Positions 8,323 through 15,244 of a DNA stretch of 58,697 nt are shown piece by piece. The notes under the pieces are model-generated. The model searched no databases. It saw only the letters and a program-made list of their open reading frames with translations, and was not told where the DNA came from. Made by a program: the position numbers and the translations under genes. Origin of the DNA: Candidatus Thioglobus pontius (GTDB taxonomy: Bacteria > Pseudomonadota > Gammaproteobacteria > PS1 > Pseudothioglobaceae); the NCBI GenBank assembly GCA_014384345.1, contig JACNGB010000030.1, positions 1 to 58,697 on the forward strand. Direction: 5' to 3'. The number at the start of each line of letters is the position of its first letter. Positions within the stretch are counted from its first letter, which is position 1.

Positions 8323-8820
8323 ATGAACAAGATACTCATTCTTATTCTAATGGTGCTTTTAACTGTATCGTGCTCGGACACCGTACTCAATGCCAATGAG
8401 ACCGTTAGTATCAATGGCACAATTTATAAAAAAAATAGCACAAAACTATTTACCGGCATGGTTGTCACTAAACATAAAAATGGCCAAACTATTAGAGAAT
8501 CGAACTACAAAGATGGAAAAGAGGATGGCTTATCAACATTTTACCTCCCTAATGGTAAAAAAGATTTCTCTGCCAACTTTAAAAATGGCATAGAACATGG
8601 AGTAACCACCTTTTGGCGAAAAAATGGACATAAAAAAATTGAATTAACTTATGAAAATGGCAAACTGAATGGCCCAAAAACTTGGCTTTTTTCCAATGGA
8701 GAAAAAATGAAGCGCTACCACTATAAAAATGATCAACTGGAAGGAAAGTCCATCTGGTGGGATAAAGCTGGGAAAATTTGGGAAGAAAAAACATTCAAAA
8801 ACAATAAAGAAGTTGAGTGA
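8323..8820 (+). CDS. MORN/YwqK-type repeat lipoprotein
   Basis: 165 residues. A lipoprotein signal ends in the lipobox VSC (Cys17). Five or so tandem repeats of about 22-24 residues follow, each built around Y/F-K-N/D-G-x-x-x-G (for example YKDGKEDG, FKNGIEHG, YENGKLNG, YKNDQLEG). These are the MORN-like repeats of the YwqK family. The repeats give a beta-strand surface with no known enzymatic activity, and the name 'antitoxin' used for some relatives is not supported here. It follows tatA by 35 bp and may share its transcript. Confidence 0.75.
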   Translation: MNKILILILMVLLTVSCSDTVLNANETVSINGTIYKKNSTKLFTGMVVTKHKNGQTIRESNYKDGKEDGLSTFYLPNGKKDFSANFKNGIEHGVTTFWRKNGHKKIELTYENGKLNGPKTWLFSNGEKMKRYHYKNDQLEGKSIWWDKAGKIWEEKTFKNNKEVE

Positions 8821-8849
8821 TTTTAGGTATTAATTCTGAATCAGGCACG

Positions 8850-9578
8850 TTAGGAATAGACACCTATTTCACTAAGTTTTTCCTTATTTAAAACCTTTAA
8901 CTTTTTATGACCACATTCAATTAACCCTTCTTTTTTGAATTGCGAGATAACACGCGACACATGTACTTTTGTCAACCCCAACACATCAGCCATATCCTCC
9001 TGGTTTAATGGAAAAAAACAAGCTTGAAGATTTTCTAAATTACAATTTGGTACTTGACGTTTAATTCGATTAGTTACATCCATAATTAAATAAGCCAGCG
9101 CTTGTCTAGCACTCTTTCTACCAAGATTTAATAGATACTGTTGATAGGAAGAGTTATTGTTAGACAAGTTTTCAATAAGTCTTAATGCAACTGTACTATG
9201 ATTTTTAAACATCTTTTCTAATGACTTGTTACTAATAACACAAGCTTTAACATCGGTAACTACTTGAGCAAAATAGCCATTTTCCTCATTCACACCGAAG
9301 CCAATCGCATCGCCTGGCAAAGCTATTTGAAATATCTGTTTAGAGCCGTCCTCAAGGTAAGTGCCTAAAACAACATAACCGGATGCCAATATGTAACTTG
9401 ATTGGGTGCGCTCATGCTCATTAATAATAAACTCACCAGCCTTGTATTCTTTTTGCGAATCAACATAAGACTCTGCCTGAACAATCTCTACATCATTCAA
9501 GTCTTTAAATAATGACTCTTTGCGCACAGCGCACTCCATACAGTTTATTTCTCTTTGGTCGATTTTATTGCAATTCAC
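8850..9578 (-). CDS. Crp/Fnr family regulator with FNR-like cysteines
   Basis: 242 residues. It starts at GTG with GAGGAG 6 bp upstream. It contains a cyclic-nucleotide-type sensor domain (about 30-150), a dimer helix and a C-terminal winged helix (about 180-235). Cys3, Cys13 and Cys16 near the N-terminus and Cys113 in the sensor domain resemble the [4Fe-4S] ligand set of FNR, but the third N-terminal Cys is displaced upstream, so oxygen sensing is likely but not certain. The recognition helix reads TKVHVSR; FNR has E-x-x-S-R, and here the Glu is Val, so the DNA target probably differs. A TGTGA-N6-TCACA palindrome lies upstream. Confidence 0.85.
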   Translation of the reverse strand: MNCNKIDQREINCMECAVRKESLFKDLNDVEIVQAESYVDSQKEYKAGEFIINEHERTQSSYILASGYVVLGTYLEDGSKQIFQIALPGDAIGFGVNEENGYFAQVVTDVKACVISNKSLEKMFKNHSTVALRLIENLSNNNSSYQQYLLNLGRKSARQALAYLIMDVTNRIKRQVPNCNLENLQACFFPLNQEDMADVLGLTKVHVSRVISQFKKEGLIECGHKKLKVLNKEKLSEIGVYS

Positions 9579-9682
9579 GCCTTTCTCCTCAAATTTATTA
9601 ATAGCGATATATTACTTAGGTCAATAACACCCACAAACAACCTAATTATATGCAAAAAAAAATAAATATATAAGCCTAAAAA

Positions 9683-9698
9683 TGTGATTTATATCACA
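9683..9698. promoter_or_regulatory. Crp-type palindrome TGTGA-N6-TCACA
   Basis: TGTGATTTATATCACA is a perfect match to the E. coli CRP half-sites with 6-bp spacing. Its centre lies 52.5 bp upstream of the start predicted from the minus-strand TATAAT at 9645-9650 in front of the FNR-like gene. The only near-identical palindrome I found is at 45862-45877, beside another Crp/Fnr gene. Confidence 0.6.
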
Positions 9699-9781
9699 TA
9701 AATAGAACTTTAATTAATCCACATCAATATTTGTTTTGAATTTAATTGCAAAATCTGAGCACTCTAAAAAAAATCAATAAA

Positions 9782-9810
9782 AAAAACCCAGATCAAAGAT
9801 CTGGGTTTTT
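9782..9810. terminator. Rho-independent terminator of fccAB
   Basis: AAAAACCCAGATC, a 3-nt loop, then GATCTGGGTTTTT form a perfect stem. On the minus strand it is followed by a long U tract, so it should end the fccAB message. It is symmetric enough to work in both directions. Confidence 0.9.
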
Positions 9811-9835
9811 AAAACTAATTAAAGTTGAAAGCTAA

Positions 9836-11134
9836 TCAGCCAAACGTATCATTAGTGATATTATCAAACCATGAATAGCCATTTTGCTGCTCTCTAGCTC
9901 TCATCTTGGCATCGAACTTTCCTGGTGTTAAGCCACCAGAGCCTTTAACCTTGTTAATTTTTCCATCTTTATAGTTATAGACCATTGCAACAGAAATACC
10001 GTCGCCTGGCGCAATAACTGAATAACATGTATTAACATATGAAGGATCTGGGATCTTGTCGCCATTAAGCATGGCAACAACAGCTGCCGCACACACCTTG
10101 CCCTCTGAGTTGGCCGCATAGCCTGACTTAGGTAATGGAGACTGAATGGCAGAATCGCCAATTACGTGAATATTTTTATGAATAGTAGACTCGAATGTAT
10201 TACCCTGAATTGGGCACCAGCCAGATGCATTTGTTAAACCGGCAACATGCGCAATATGCCCTGCTTTTTGAGCAGGAATAATATTAATCACATCGCCCTT
10301 ATAGTCGTCAACCTCACCTGATAAGGTCATTCCAGAAACATCAACTGATTCAATCTTGCCACCGGCAGAACCCTTAACCCATTCAATCATGGAATTATCA
10401 GTACCATAGCCATAGTGTTTTTTCCAGCCAGCTGTAAATAATCCAAACTTAGAAAACTTCTCTTTATCATCTAAAATAAGAATTTTTCCTGTTGGGTTAT
10501 GTTTTGTTAAATAATGTGCAATTTGTGAAGCGCGCTCATAAGGCCCTGGAGGGCAACGGAACGGGTTTGCAGGCGGAGCAATAATAACCGTGCCACCTTG
10601 TTTCATTGATTTAATTTGATCACGTAACATCGCTGTTTGTGGACCAGCCTTCCAGGCATGTGCAATCTTAGTATTTGCTACCGTCTCATCATATCCATCA
10701 ATTTTGTCATATCTAAACGACACACCAGGAGAGACAATACAGCGATCATAATTAAAACTACGGCCACTTGCTGTTTTAACGCGTCTGCCGTTAGCATCAA
10801 TATCAATAACCTTATCAATTACAACATTAACACCGTGAGCTTTAAGGCCATCATAGCCAAATTTAATTGAATCCATACTGCGCTCACCACTTAACACTTC
10901 ATTACTACCAAAGCAGGTAAAGTAATTTTCATTTGCCTCAATTAGTGTCACTTCAACAGACTTGTCCATCATGCGGATATATTTTGCAGCAACTGCACCG
11001 CCCATACCACCACCAACAACAACAACTTTTTTGCTAGAACCGCCAATCGCAAATGGTGTATAAGTTGCAGTAGTTGCTACAGCAGCACCTAAACCTACTG
11101 TCTTTAAAAAATTTCTTCTATTTTGCTTACTCAT
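9836..11134 (-). CDS. fccB: Flavocytochrome c sulfide dehydrogenase, flavoprotein subunit
   Basis: 432 residues. A Tat signal (NRRNFLK then a hydrophobic stretch to about residue 30) precedes a Rossmann FAD-binding motif (VVVVGGGMGGAVAAKY). Two family cysteines, in YFTCFGSN and GWCPIQGN, would form the redox-active disulfide. The C-terminal KFDAKMRAREQ...WFDNITNDTFG block is typical of the family. The enzyme oxidises sulfide to zero-valent sulfur in the periplasm and passes electrons to the haem subunit encoded just upstream (12-bp gap). A strong terminator follows. Confidence 0.93.
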   Translation of the reverse strand: MSKQNRRNFLKTVGLGAAVATTATYTPFAIGGSSKKVVVVGGGMGGAVAAKYIRMMDKSVEVTLIEANENYFTCFGSNEVLSGERSMDSIKFGYDGLKAHGVNVVIDKVIDIDANGRRVKTASGRSFNYDRCIVSPGVSFRYDKIDGYDETVANTKIAHAWKAGPQTAMLRDQIKSMKQGGTVIIAPPANPFRCPPGPYERASQIAHYLTKHNPTGKILILDDKEKFSKFGLFTAGWKKHYGYGTDNSMIEWVKGSAGGKIESVDVSGMTLSGEVDDYKGDVINIIPAQKAGHIAHVAGLTNASGWCPIQGNTFESTIHKNIHVIGDSAIQSPLPKSGYAANSEGKVCAAAVVAMLNGDKIPDPSYVNTCYSVIAPGDGISVAMVYNYKDGKINKVKGSGGLTPGKFDAKMRAREQQNGYSWFDNITNDTFG

Positions 11135-11146
11135 CAGTATTCTCCT

Positions 11147-11737
11147 CTATTGACCACTTGTGTAGTAGTTAATAAGCTTATCAAATGCATCAGAATCCTT
11201 CTTAAGCATTCTCTTCATTTTTTTAGCCATTTTCTTTTCCATGTCGCGTGAGCCATCGTGGAAGTCAGCTAGCGAATACTGCGTATACAGCTTAGCATTA
11301 CCAGATAGTTGACCTGCGTCATCATCGGCTACAGTGCCGCCTTCAGTATGACATTTGTCACAATATTTCTCATGCAGTGCCCTACCAGCGTCGGCTTTTT
11401 TAGCGTCAAATGTTTGATTCGTATTTTTATGCAGTGTTTGTTCAGCAAAGAATGCGGCAATTTCTTTAATGTTTTCTTCAGAATAACCTTTAGCAATTCT
11501 ACCCATAATGGTAGAACTCTTATCGCCTGATTTATATGCATTCATTGTATCTATCATGTAGGTTTCTGATAAACCTGCAATAGATGGAATGGCATTACCT
11601 GTACTGGCACCATTGGTACCATGACAACCTGCACATGTGTAGCCTAATGCTTGACCCGATGGTGCAGCTTGAGCATACGAACCCAGCGCTAAAGTAGCCG
11701 CCAGCAGTGTAGATTTAATGATTGTATCTCTCATCAT
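11147..11737 (-). CDS. fccA: Flavocytochrome c sulfide dehydrogenase, dihaem cytochrome subunit
   Basis: 196 residues with a Sec signal (cleavage after about AQA, residue 24) and two haem c sites, Cys35-x2-Cys-His39 (CAGCH) and Cys126-x2-Cys-His130 (CDKCH), a c4-like tandem arrangement. It accepts electrons from FccB and delivers them to respiratory cytochromes in the periplasm. Either of two adjacent ATGs could start it; GGAG lies a few bases upstream. The leader has a 7-bp hairpin (11768-11784) and a promoter with an activator site at -41.5, described separately. Confidence 0.88.
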   Translation of the reverse strand: MMRDTIIKSTLLAATLALGSYAQAAPSGQALGYTCAGCHGTNGASTGNAIPSIAGLSETYMIDTMNAYKSGDKSSTIMGRIAKGYSEENIKEIAAFFAEQTLHKNTNQTFDAKKADAGRALHEKYCDKCHTEGGTVADDDAGQLSGNAKLYTQYSLADFHDGSRDMEKKMAKKMKRMLKKDSDAFDKLINYYTSGQ

Positions 11738-11767
11738 AAAACTCCATGTTGTTTATATAAAATTAAC

Positions 11768-11784
11768 TCTTGCCTAGGGCAAGA
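11768..11784 (-). other. Small hairpin in the fccA leader
   Basis: TCTTGCC, loop TAG, GGCAAGA form a perfect 7-bp stem in the 5' untranslated region of fccA, about 30 nt before its start codon. It has no U tract, so it is more likely a leader structure than a terminator. Confidence 0.4.
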
Positions 11785-11836
11785 TCTCCTCACTTAACAA
11801 ATAAAACAGCCTAGACACGCCTTTAAATTTATTATT

Positions 11837-11886
11837 AAAAGCAATTCTATAAGGTTATCCAATACAAACAAATAACATAGGTTATT
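11837..11886 (-). promoter_or_regulatory. fccA promoter with AACCTATGTT activator site
   Basis: The 16-bp site AATAACATAGGTTATT (11871-11886) contains an exact copy of the 10-mer shared with the nap promoters. Its centre is 29.5 bp from the first base of a minus-strand TAGAAT (11849-11844), which gives -41.5 relative to the expected start at about 11837. The same site has the same geometry on the plus strand. Confidence 0.65.
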
Positions 11887-11913
11887 TCAATACAAATAAA
11901 TCTTAACTATAAT
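11871..11913 (+). promoter_or_regulatory. Divergent plus-strand promoter with the same activator site
   Basis: A perfect -10 TATAAT at 11908-11913 begins 29.5 bp from the centre of the AATAACATAGGTTATT palindrome, so the site sits at -41.5 to a start near 11920. The -35 region is poor (TTTCAA), as expected for an activator-dependent class II promoter. Confidence 0.65.
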
Positions 11914-11919
11914 TTTTAC

Positions 11920-11986
11920 AACTCCCTTGTCTTCTTTGTTTCTCTCCTTATGTGATACAAAAGAAATAAAGGGAGTTTCTTTTTCT
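11920..11986 (+). ncRNA. Candidate regulatory small RNA or attenuator leader
   Basis: From the predicted start at about 11920 the RNA would fold at once: ACTCCCTT (11921-11928) pairs with AAGGGAGT (11969-11976). An inner stem, TTCTTTGT with ACAAAAGAA, leaves a 17-nt loop containing TCTCTCCTTATG. The U-rich TTCTTTTTCT follows. The loop is complementary to AAGGAGA Shine-Dalgarno sequences used by several genes here. It could be a stand-alone RNA of about 65 nt or a terminator in front of the gene at 12011. Expression is not shown. Confidence 0.4.
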
Positions 11987-12010
11987 GTAATATTTTAAAA
12001 TCCCCAAAAT

Positions 12011-12475
12011 ATGAATTCAACATTCAAACATTTTTTATTTATTACTTTTATATTGCTAATAAAGACCTCAAGTGCAAATACTGTCATTAATACAGCAATC
12101 AACAATCCTTATAAAGATGTTCGTAGTAATTTAATTGATGCTATTGAAGAAAAGGCGCTGAATATATCTAAAATATATCATGCCAGCGACATGCTAAACC
12201 GCACCAAAGACAGTGTTCAAAATGCCAAAAATATTTATCAAAAAGCTGAAATTATTGAATTTTGCTCTGCCAAAATTTCACACCAATTGGTTTCAGCTAA
12301 CCATTTAAACATCTCAGCTTGTCCTTTTAAAATTGCACTTTATTCATTGGTTGACAACCCCAATAAAACTCATGTTGTTTATACAAAACTAACTCCATTA
12401 GATCTAAAATCAGCACCGCCAACAACTCAAGCAAACAAGTTGATTCAATCCTTAGTGGAAAGTGCCGCCTGGTAG
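12011..12475 (+). CDS. Unknown secreted protein
   Basis: 154 residues with a clear Sec signal (hydrophobic residues about 8-20, possible cleavage near SSA-N). The mature part is mostly predicted helix, with two cysteines (in EFCSAK and SACPFK) that could form a disulfide in the periplasm. I recognise no family. It has no clear Shine-Dalgarno; the hairpin at 11921-11976 lies just upstream. It sits between fccA and a dihaem cytochrome, both on the opposite strand, and ends 3 bp from the cytochrome stop. Its promoter shares the fccA activator site, so a role linked to sulfide or nitrate respiration is possible but unproven. Confidence 0.6.
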   Translation: MNSTFKHFLFITFILLIKTSSANTVINTAINNPYKDVRSNLIDAIEEKALNISKIYHASDMLNRTKDSVQNAKNIYQKAEIIEFCSAKISHQLVSANHLNISACPFKIALYSLVDNPNKTHVVYTKLTPLDLKSAPPTTQANKLIQSLVESAAW

Positions 12476-12478
12476 TGT

Positions 12479-13102
12479 TTATTCTTCTATCTCTCTGCCA
12501 CCTAGGTGCGAATAATATATCGCCAGAGCCTCCATTCCAACATCAGATAATTTTTTGAGAATCCCCTGAACCGCACCACCTGGATCGTTACTACGAGAAC
12601 CGTCTGCAAAATATTCCATGGTTGAAAGCAGATAACCAAACTGCTGACCCGCCAAAACTGGCGTCGAACCAATTGAGGTTTTTCCATCCTTACCATGACA
12701 TAAGTCACAAGGGGGTATACCTCGGTCCACATCTCCTTTGTTTATTAATGCAGGTGTTTTAATATTCACTCTTAAAGCTGGGTTTGTTTCTGGCAATAAT
12801 TGTGATTCATACCAGGCGCCAACGTTTTGCATCTGCTCATCGTTTAGTTTTTTAGCACGCTTATACATATTCTTATCTTTACGGGCTTTCAGCTTATAGT
12901 CTTTTAATTGCTTAACAATATAATTGACACTCTGGGATGCCAAATGCGGCGTGTCCGTATCATCACTAATACCAAACTCCCCATGACACCGATCACATGA
13001 TTTTGCTGCAATAATTTGCCCACTAACCAAATCATCTGCATATGTTTGAAATGAAATAAACAGTGATAAACAAACTGCTTGATACGTGTATTTTTTTTGC
13101 AT
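12479..13102 (-). CDS. Periplasmic dihaem cytochrome c (c4-like)
   Basis: 207 residues with a Sec signal (to about residue 22) and two haem c sites, Cys36-His40 (CDRCH) and Cys132-His136 (CDLCH), in two homologous halves as in cytochrome c4. It would carry electrons in the periplasm, plausibly between the Fcc/Sox donors and terminal oxidases or Nap. It is downstream of soxZ and the broken small gene on the same strand, so it may end that operon. The exact partner cannot be assigned from sequence. Confidence 0.8.
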   Translation of the reverse strand: MQKKYTYQAVCLSLFISFQTYADDLVSGQIIAAKSCDRCHGEFGISDDTDTPHLASQSVNYIVKQLKDYKLKARKDKNMYKRAKKLNDEQMQNVGAWYESQLLPETNPALRVNIKTPALINKGDVDRGIPPCDLCHGKDGKTSIGSTPVLAGQQFGYLLSTMEYFADGSRSNDPGGAVQGILKKLSDVGMEALAIYYSHLGGREIEE

Positions 13103-13137
13103 ACCCCTCCTACCTTAACCAAGGCATCATAACGTTC

Positions 13138-13291
13138 TCAGGCTTTAAATTTATTAATGTCATAACGTATATTCGACATAGGCCCATTCATAATTGACAT
13201 ATCATTACTCATATTAGCCATAAAGGATCCCATGCCATAAATACCAAAAAATGCCCAACACAAATGCAACTATTTTTATAGGCATATTCAT
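13138..13291 (-). pseudogene. Small Met-rich membrane protein gene broken by a frameshift in an A6/T6 run
   Basis: An ATG at 13291 with AAAGGTG upstream opens MNMPIKIVAFVLGIF. At a run of six T on the coding strand (13246-13251) the frame shifts: deleting one T restores GIYGMGSFMANMS and then a Met/Asn-rich tail ending in NKFKA-stop at 13138. The joined product is about 50 residues with one hydrophobic N-terminal segment. It is either a recent pseudogene, a slippage-controlled gene or a sequencing error. It lies between soxZ and the dihaem cytochrome. Confidence 0.6.
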
Positions 13292-13349
13292 GATGAGCAC
13301 CTTTAAATGCAAATTTTGATTAGACAAAATATGCAATGATTGTTACAGA

Positions 13350-13658
13350 TTATTTAACTTTGGTCGTGGACGAGTTTTTCTCACCTGTATTGCTTATCCA
13401 AGACAGTGTAATTGCATCACCCTTGATACCTTTTAATTTAAAGAAAAAATATGGATCTTTAGACGCTGTTGAGTTCGGCACCAAGGTAAACATATCTTTG
13501 CCATTTTTGGAAATTTTAATAAAATTAATATAGTCCTCTGCAACCAATTGACCTGACTTGTCTTTTCTACGACCCGTTTCCATTGGGTGTACCACCTTAT
13601 ATTTAACTTCAATCAAACCGTTTTTAATTTTTGCTCTTGCTTTAATTTTCTTTGCCAT
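13350..13658 (-). CDS. soxZ: Thiosulfate-oxidation carrier subunit SoxZ
   Basis: 102 residues, the normal SoxZ length, with the family pattern KARAKIKNGLIEVK followed by HPMETGRRKD. SoxZ pairs with SoxY in the periplasm to carry thiosulfate-derived sulfur. As usual for SoxZ there is no signal peptide, so export with SoxY is expected. It is preceded by AAGGAGAATT. It sits 20 bp after soxY. No other sox gene is in the window. Confidence 0.92.
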   Translation of the reverse strand: MAKKIKARAKIKNGLIEVKYKVVHPMETGRRKDKSGQLVAEDYINFIKISKNGKDMFTLVPNSTASKDPYFFFKLKGIKGDAITLSWISNTGEKNSSTTKVK

Positions 13659-13678
13659 AATAATTCTCCTTAATTAGA

Positions 13679-14113
13679 TTAGCAGCCACCTTTAGTAACT
13701 TTGGTTTGACTTGAGGCGGTTACAAAACCTGCCGAGGTTTGAGCAATTGCAGTTACTTTAGTTGGCTTACCCATCTTCACCCTAAAGCTTGCAAAGGTAA
13801 TCGCATCAGAAGATTCAAAATCAACACGCATAGCTACCGGTTTAATATTTTCGTGAACGATCAAAAAGATACTCTGAACCCCTATTAATGCTGTTGCATC
13901 GACTGTTACAGGAACCTGTGTGCCATTTTCAGCTAACTTTGGTGACTTTAGCTTTAATTTAGCGGATGTGGTGTGTTTGCCGCCAGTTATTTTGTTAATT
14001 GCATCGTCAGCTTTTAATTTTCCCATAAAATTTGCCAGCACACTAAACGGTGCCATGCTTGATAGCGCTATCGCACCACCTATTAGTGCTTTTATTGCAG
14101 ATCTTCTATTCAT
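13679..14113 (-). CDS. soxY: Thiosulfate-oxidation carrier subunit SoxY
   Basis: 144 residues. The N-terminal NRRSAIK followed by a hydrophobic stretch is a Tat-type signal. The C-terminus ends TKVTKGGC-stop, carrying the sulfur-binding cysteine on the flexible Gly-Gly-Cys arm; many SoxY proteins have one or two more residues after it. The sulfur intermediate is covalently bound here during the Sox cycle. soxYZ follow napF on the same strand (24-bp gap), an uncommon link of thiosulfate and nitrate genes. Confidence 0.9.
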   Translation of the reverse strand: MNRRSAIKALIGGAIALSSMAPFSVLANFMGKLKADDAINKITGGKHTTSAKLKLKSPKLAENGTQVPVTVDATALIGVQSIFLIVHENIKPVAMRVDFESSDAITFASFRVKMGKPTKVTAIAQTSAGFVTASSQTKVTKGGC

Positions 14114-14137
14114 TGTATTTTCTCCTTATATAAAATA

Positions 14138-14617
14138 TTAATTAATTTGAATGGCATTTTTTGGGCAAATCGACACACAATCTCCACAACCATTACAATT
14201 ACTTACATCTAGATTAATGCTTGGCGTTCCACCCATTTGCAAACCAAACTCAATAGCACCATGTTCGCAAATCTCTGAACAAGACTGGCACACTACCCCA
14301 ACTTTGGACAGGCAATTGTCTTCAATTTTGGCAGTTAGCCCCCATGGCTGACTACTAGTTTTAACAAAAGCATCATATTGACAAGCTTCTGCACATTTCT
14401 TGCAAAAGCTGCAGCCACCTTTAGAAAAATCCACCAAAGGAAATTTTCCTGATCCTGTGTCTAGTATTTTCTCAGGGCAAGCGTCAACACAAGCGCCACA
14501 ACGATTACATAGGTCGGTAAACTGATCTTCGACCTTTGACCATGGCGGCCTAACAACAACCTTTTTATTCGAGCCCCAACCACCTCTCAGCAATTGAGCC
14601 CTAGTCATTGAACTCAT
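14138..14617 (-). CDS. napF: Ferredoxin-type protein NapF
   Basis: 159 residues with several Cys clusters of the C-x2-C-x2-C-x3-C kind: CNRCGACVDACP, CSFCKKCAEAC, CQSCSEIC and CNGCGDCVSICP, binding up to four [4Fe-4S] clusters. NapF is a cytoplasmic iron-sulfur protein that interacts with NapA before export. The N-terminal TRAQLLRGGW block is typical of the family. It lies 15 bp after the napB-like gene within the nap operon. Confidence 0.88.
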   Translation of the reverse strand: MSSMTRAQLLRGGWGSNKKVVVRPPWSKVEDQFTDLCNRCGACVDACPEKILDTGSGKFPLVDFSKGGCSFCKKCAEACQYDAFVKTSSQPWGLTAKIEDNCLSKVGVVCQSCSEICEHGAIEFGLQMGGTPSINLDVSNCNGCGDCVSICPKNAIQIN

Positions 14618-14632
14618 TAATTTAGCTTATTA

Positions 14633-15235
14633 TCATTCGTCCAAATTAATAAAGTCACTCTCAACCAAAGGATCTAACTTAGCCTGTGGCACATGACACT
14701 GTAAACAGAAATACCGTCTTGGTGACATTTCAGGCAATCGCTTATCGTCACGAGTAAAGAAATGTGTACTTGACATCTTAGGTGATTCTTCCTCTTTGTA
14801 GTTTTCATCACTGTGGCAACTTAAACATTTATTCTTTTTAAGGTTGATTGTCATACCGGCAGTCTTATGAGGAATAAGTGGCGGCTGATCGTCATAGCTA
14901 CGCTCAAATTCAACATTTTTCTTTATCCACTTAATCTTCTGAGGTGCAATTGATAGATCGTCAAGTACATGCGTACCACGAAGCGAAGCAACATCTACTG
15001 TATCAACTGCTGAATTAGCTGCATCAGTCACACTACCAACCACCTCTTCTGCCACATCCTTAACTGCATCAACCGTATCGGTGACGATTGTTTTAGCTTT
15101 AGTTGACACCTCATTAACAGTGTCCATTGCCGCTGATATTGGATTATTCCAATTATGTTTTGAGTCAAAAAAACCTGCTTGTGAGCCTAGTGTAAATACC
15201 GAAGCAACTGTTATTGCTAATAATTTATTTTTCAT
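14633..15235 (-). CDS. napB: Periplasmic nitrate reductase dihaem subunit NapB, with helical insert
   Basis: 200 residues with a Sec signal (to about residue 20) and two haem c sites, Cys137-His141 (CLSCH) and Cys177-His181 (CLQCH), in the NapB arrangement, plus the PPLIPH motif (His123) of the family. Residues about 34-86 are an added Ala/Val/Thr/Asp-rich amphipathic helical repeat (DTVNEVS, TDTVDAV, SVTDAAN, SAVDTVD), not part of usual NapB. NapB passes electrons to NapA. It starts 9 bp after napA. Confidence 0.85.
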   Translation of the reverse strand: MKNKLLAITVASVFTLGSQAGFFDSKHNWNNPISAAMDTVNEVSTKAKTIVTDTVDAVKDVAEEVVGSVTDAANSAVDTVDVASLRGTHVLDDLSIAPQKIKWIKKNVEFERSYDDQPPLIPHKTAGMTINLKKNKCLSCHSDENYKEEESPKMSSTHFFTRDDKRLPEMSPRRYFCLQCHVPQAKLDPLVESDFINLDE

Positions 15236-15244
15236 GATATCTCC

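Larger units (their letters stand above)
9579..9835. other. 257-bp non-coding region between fccB and the FNR-like gene
   Basis: This AT-rich stretch holds the Shine-Dalgarno of the regulator, a minus-strand TATAAT at 9645-9650, a Crp-type palindrome (9683-9698) and the fccB terminator (9782-9810). I see no small gene in it. Confidence 0.6.
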
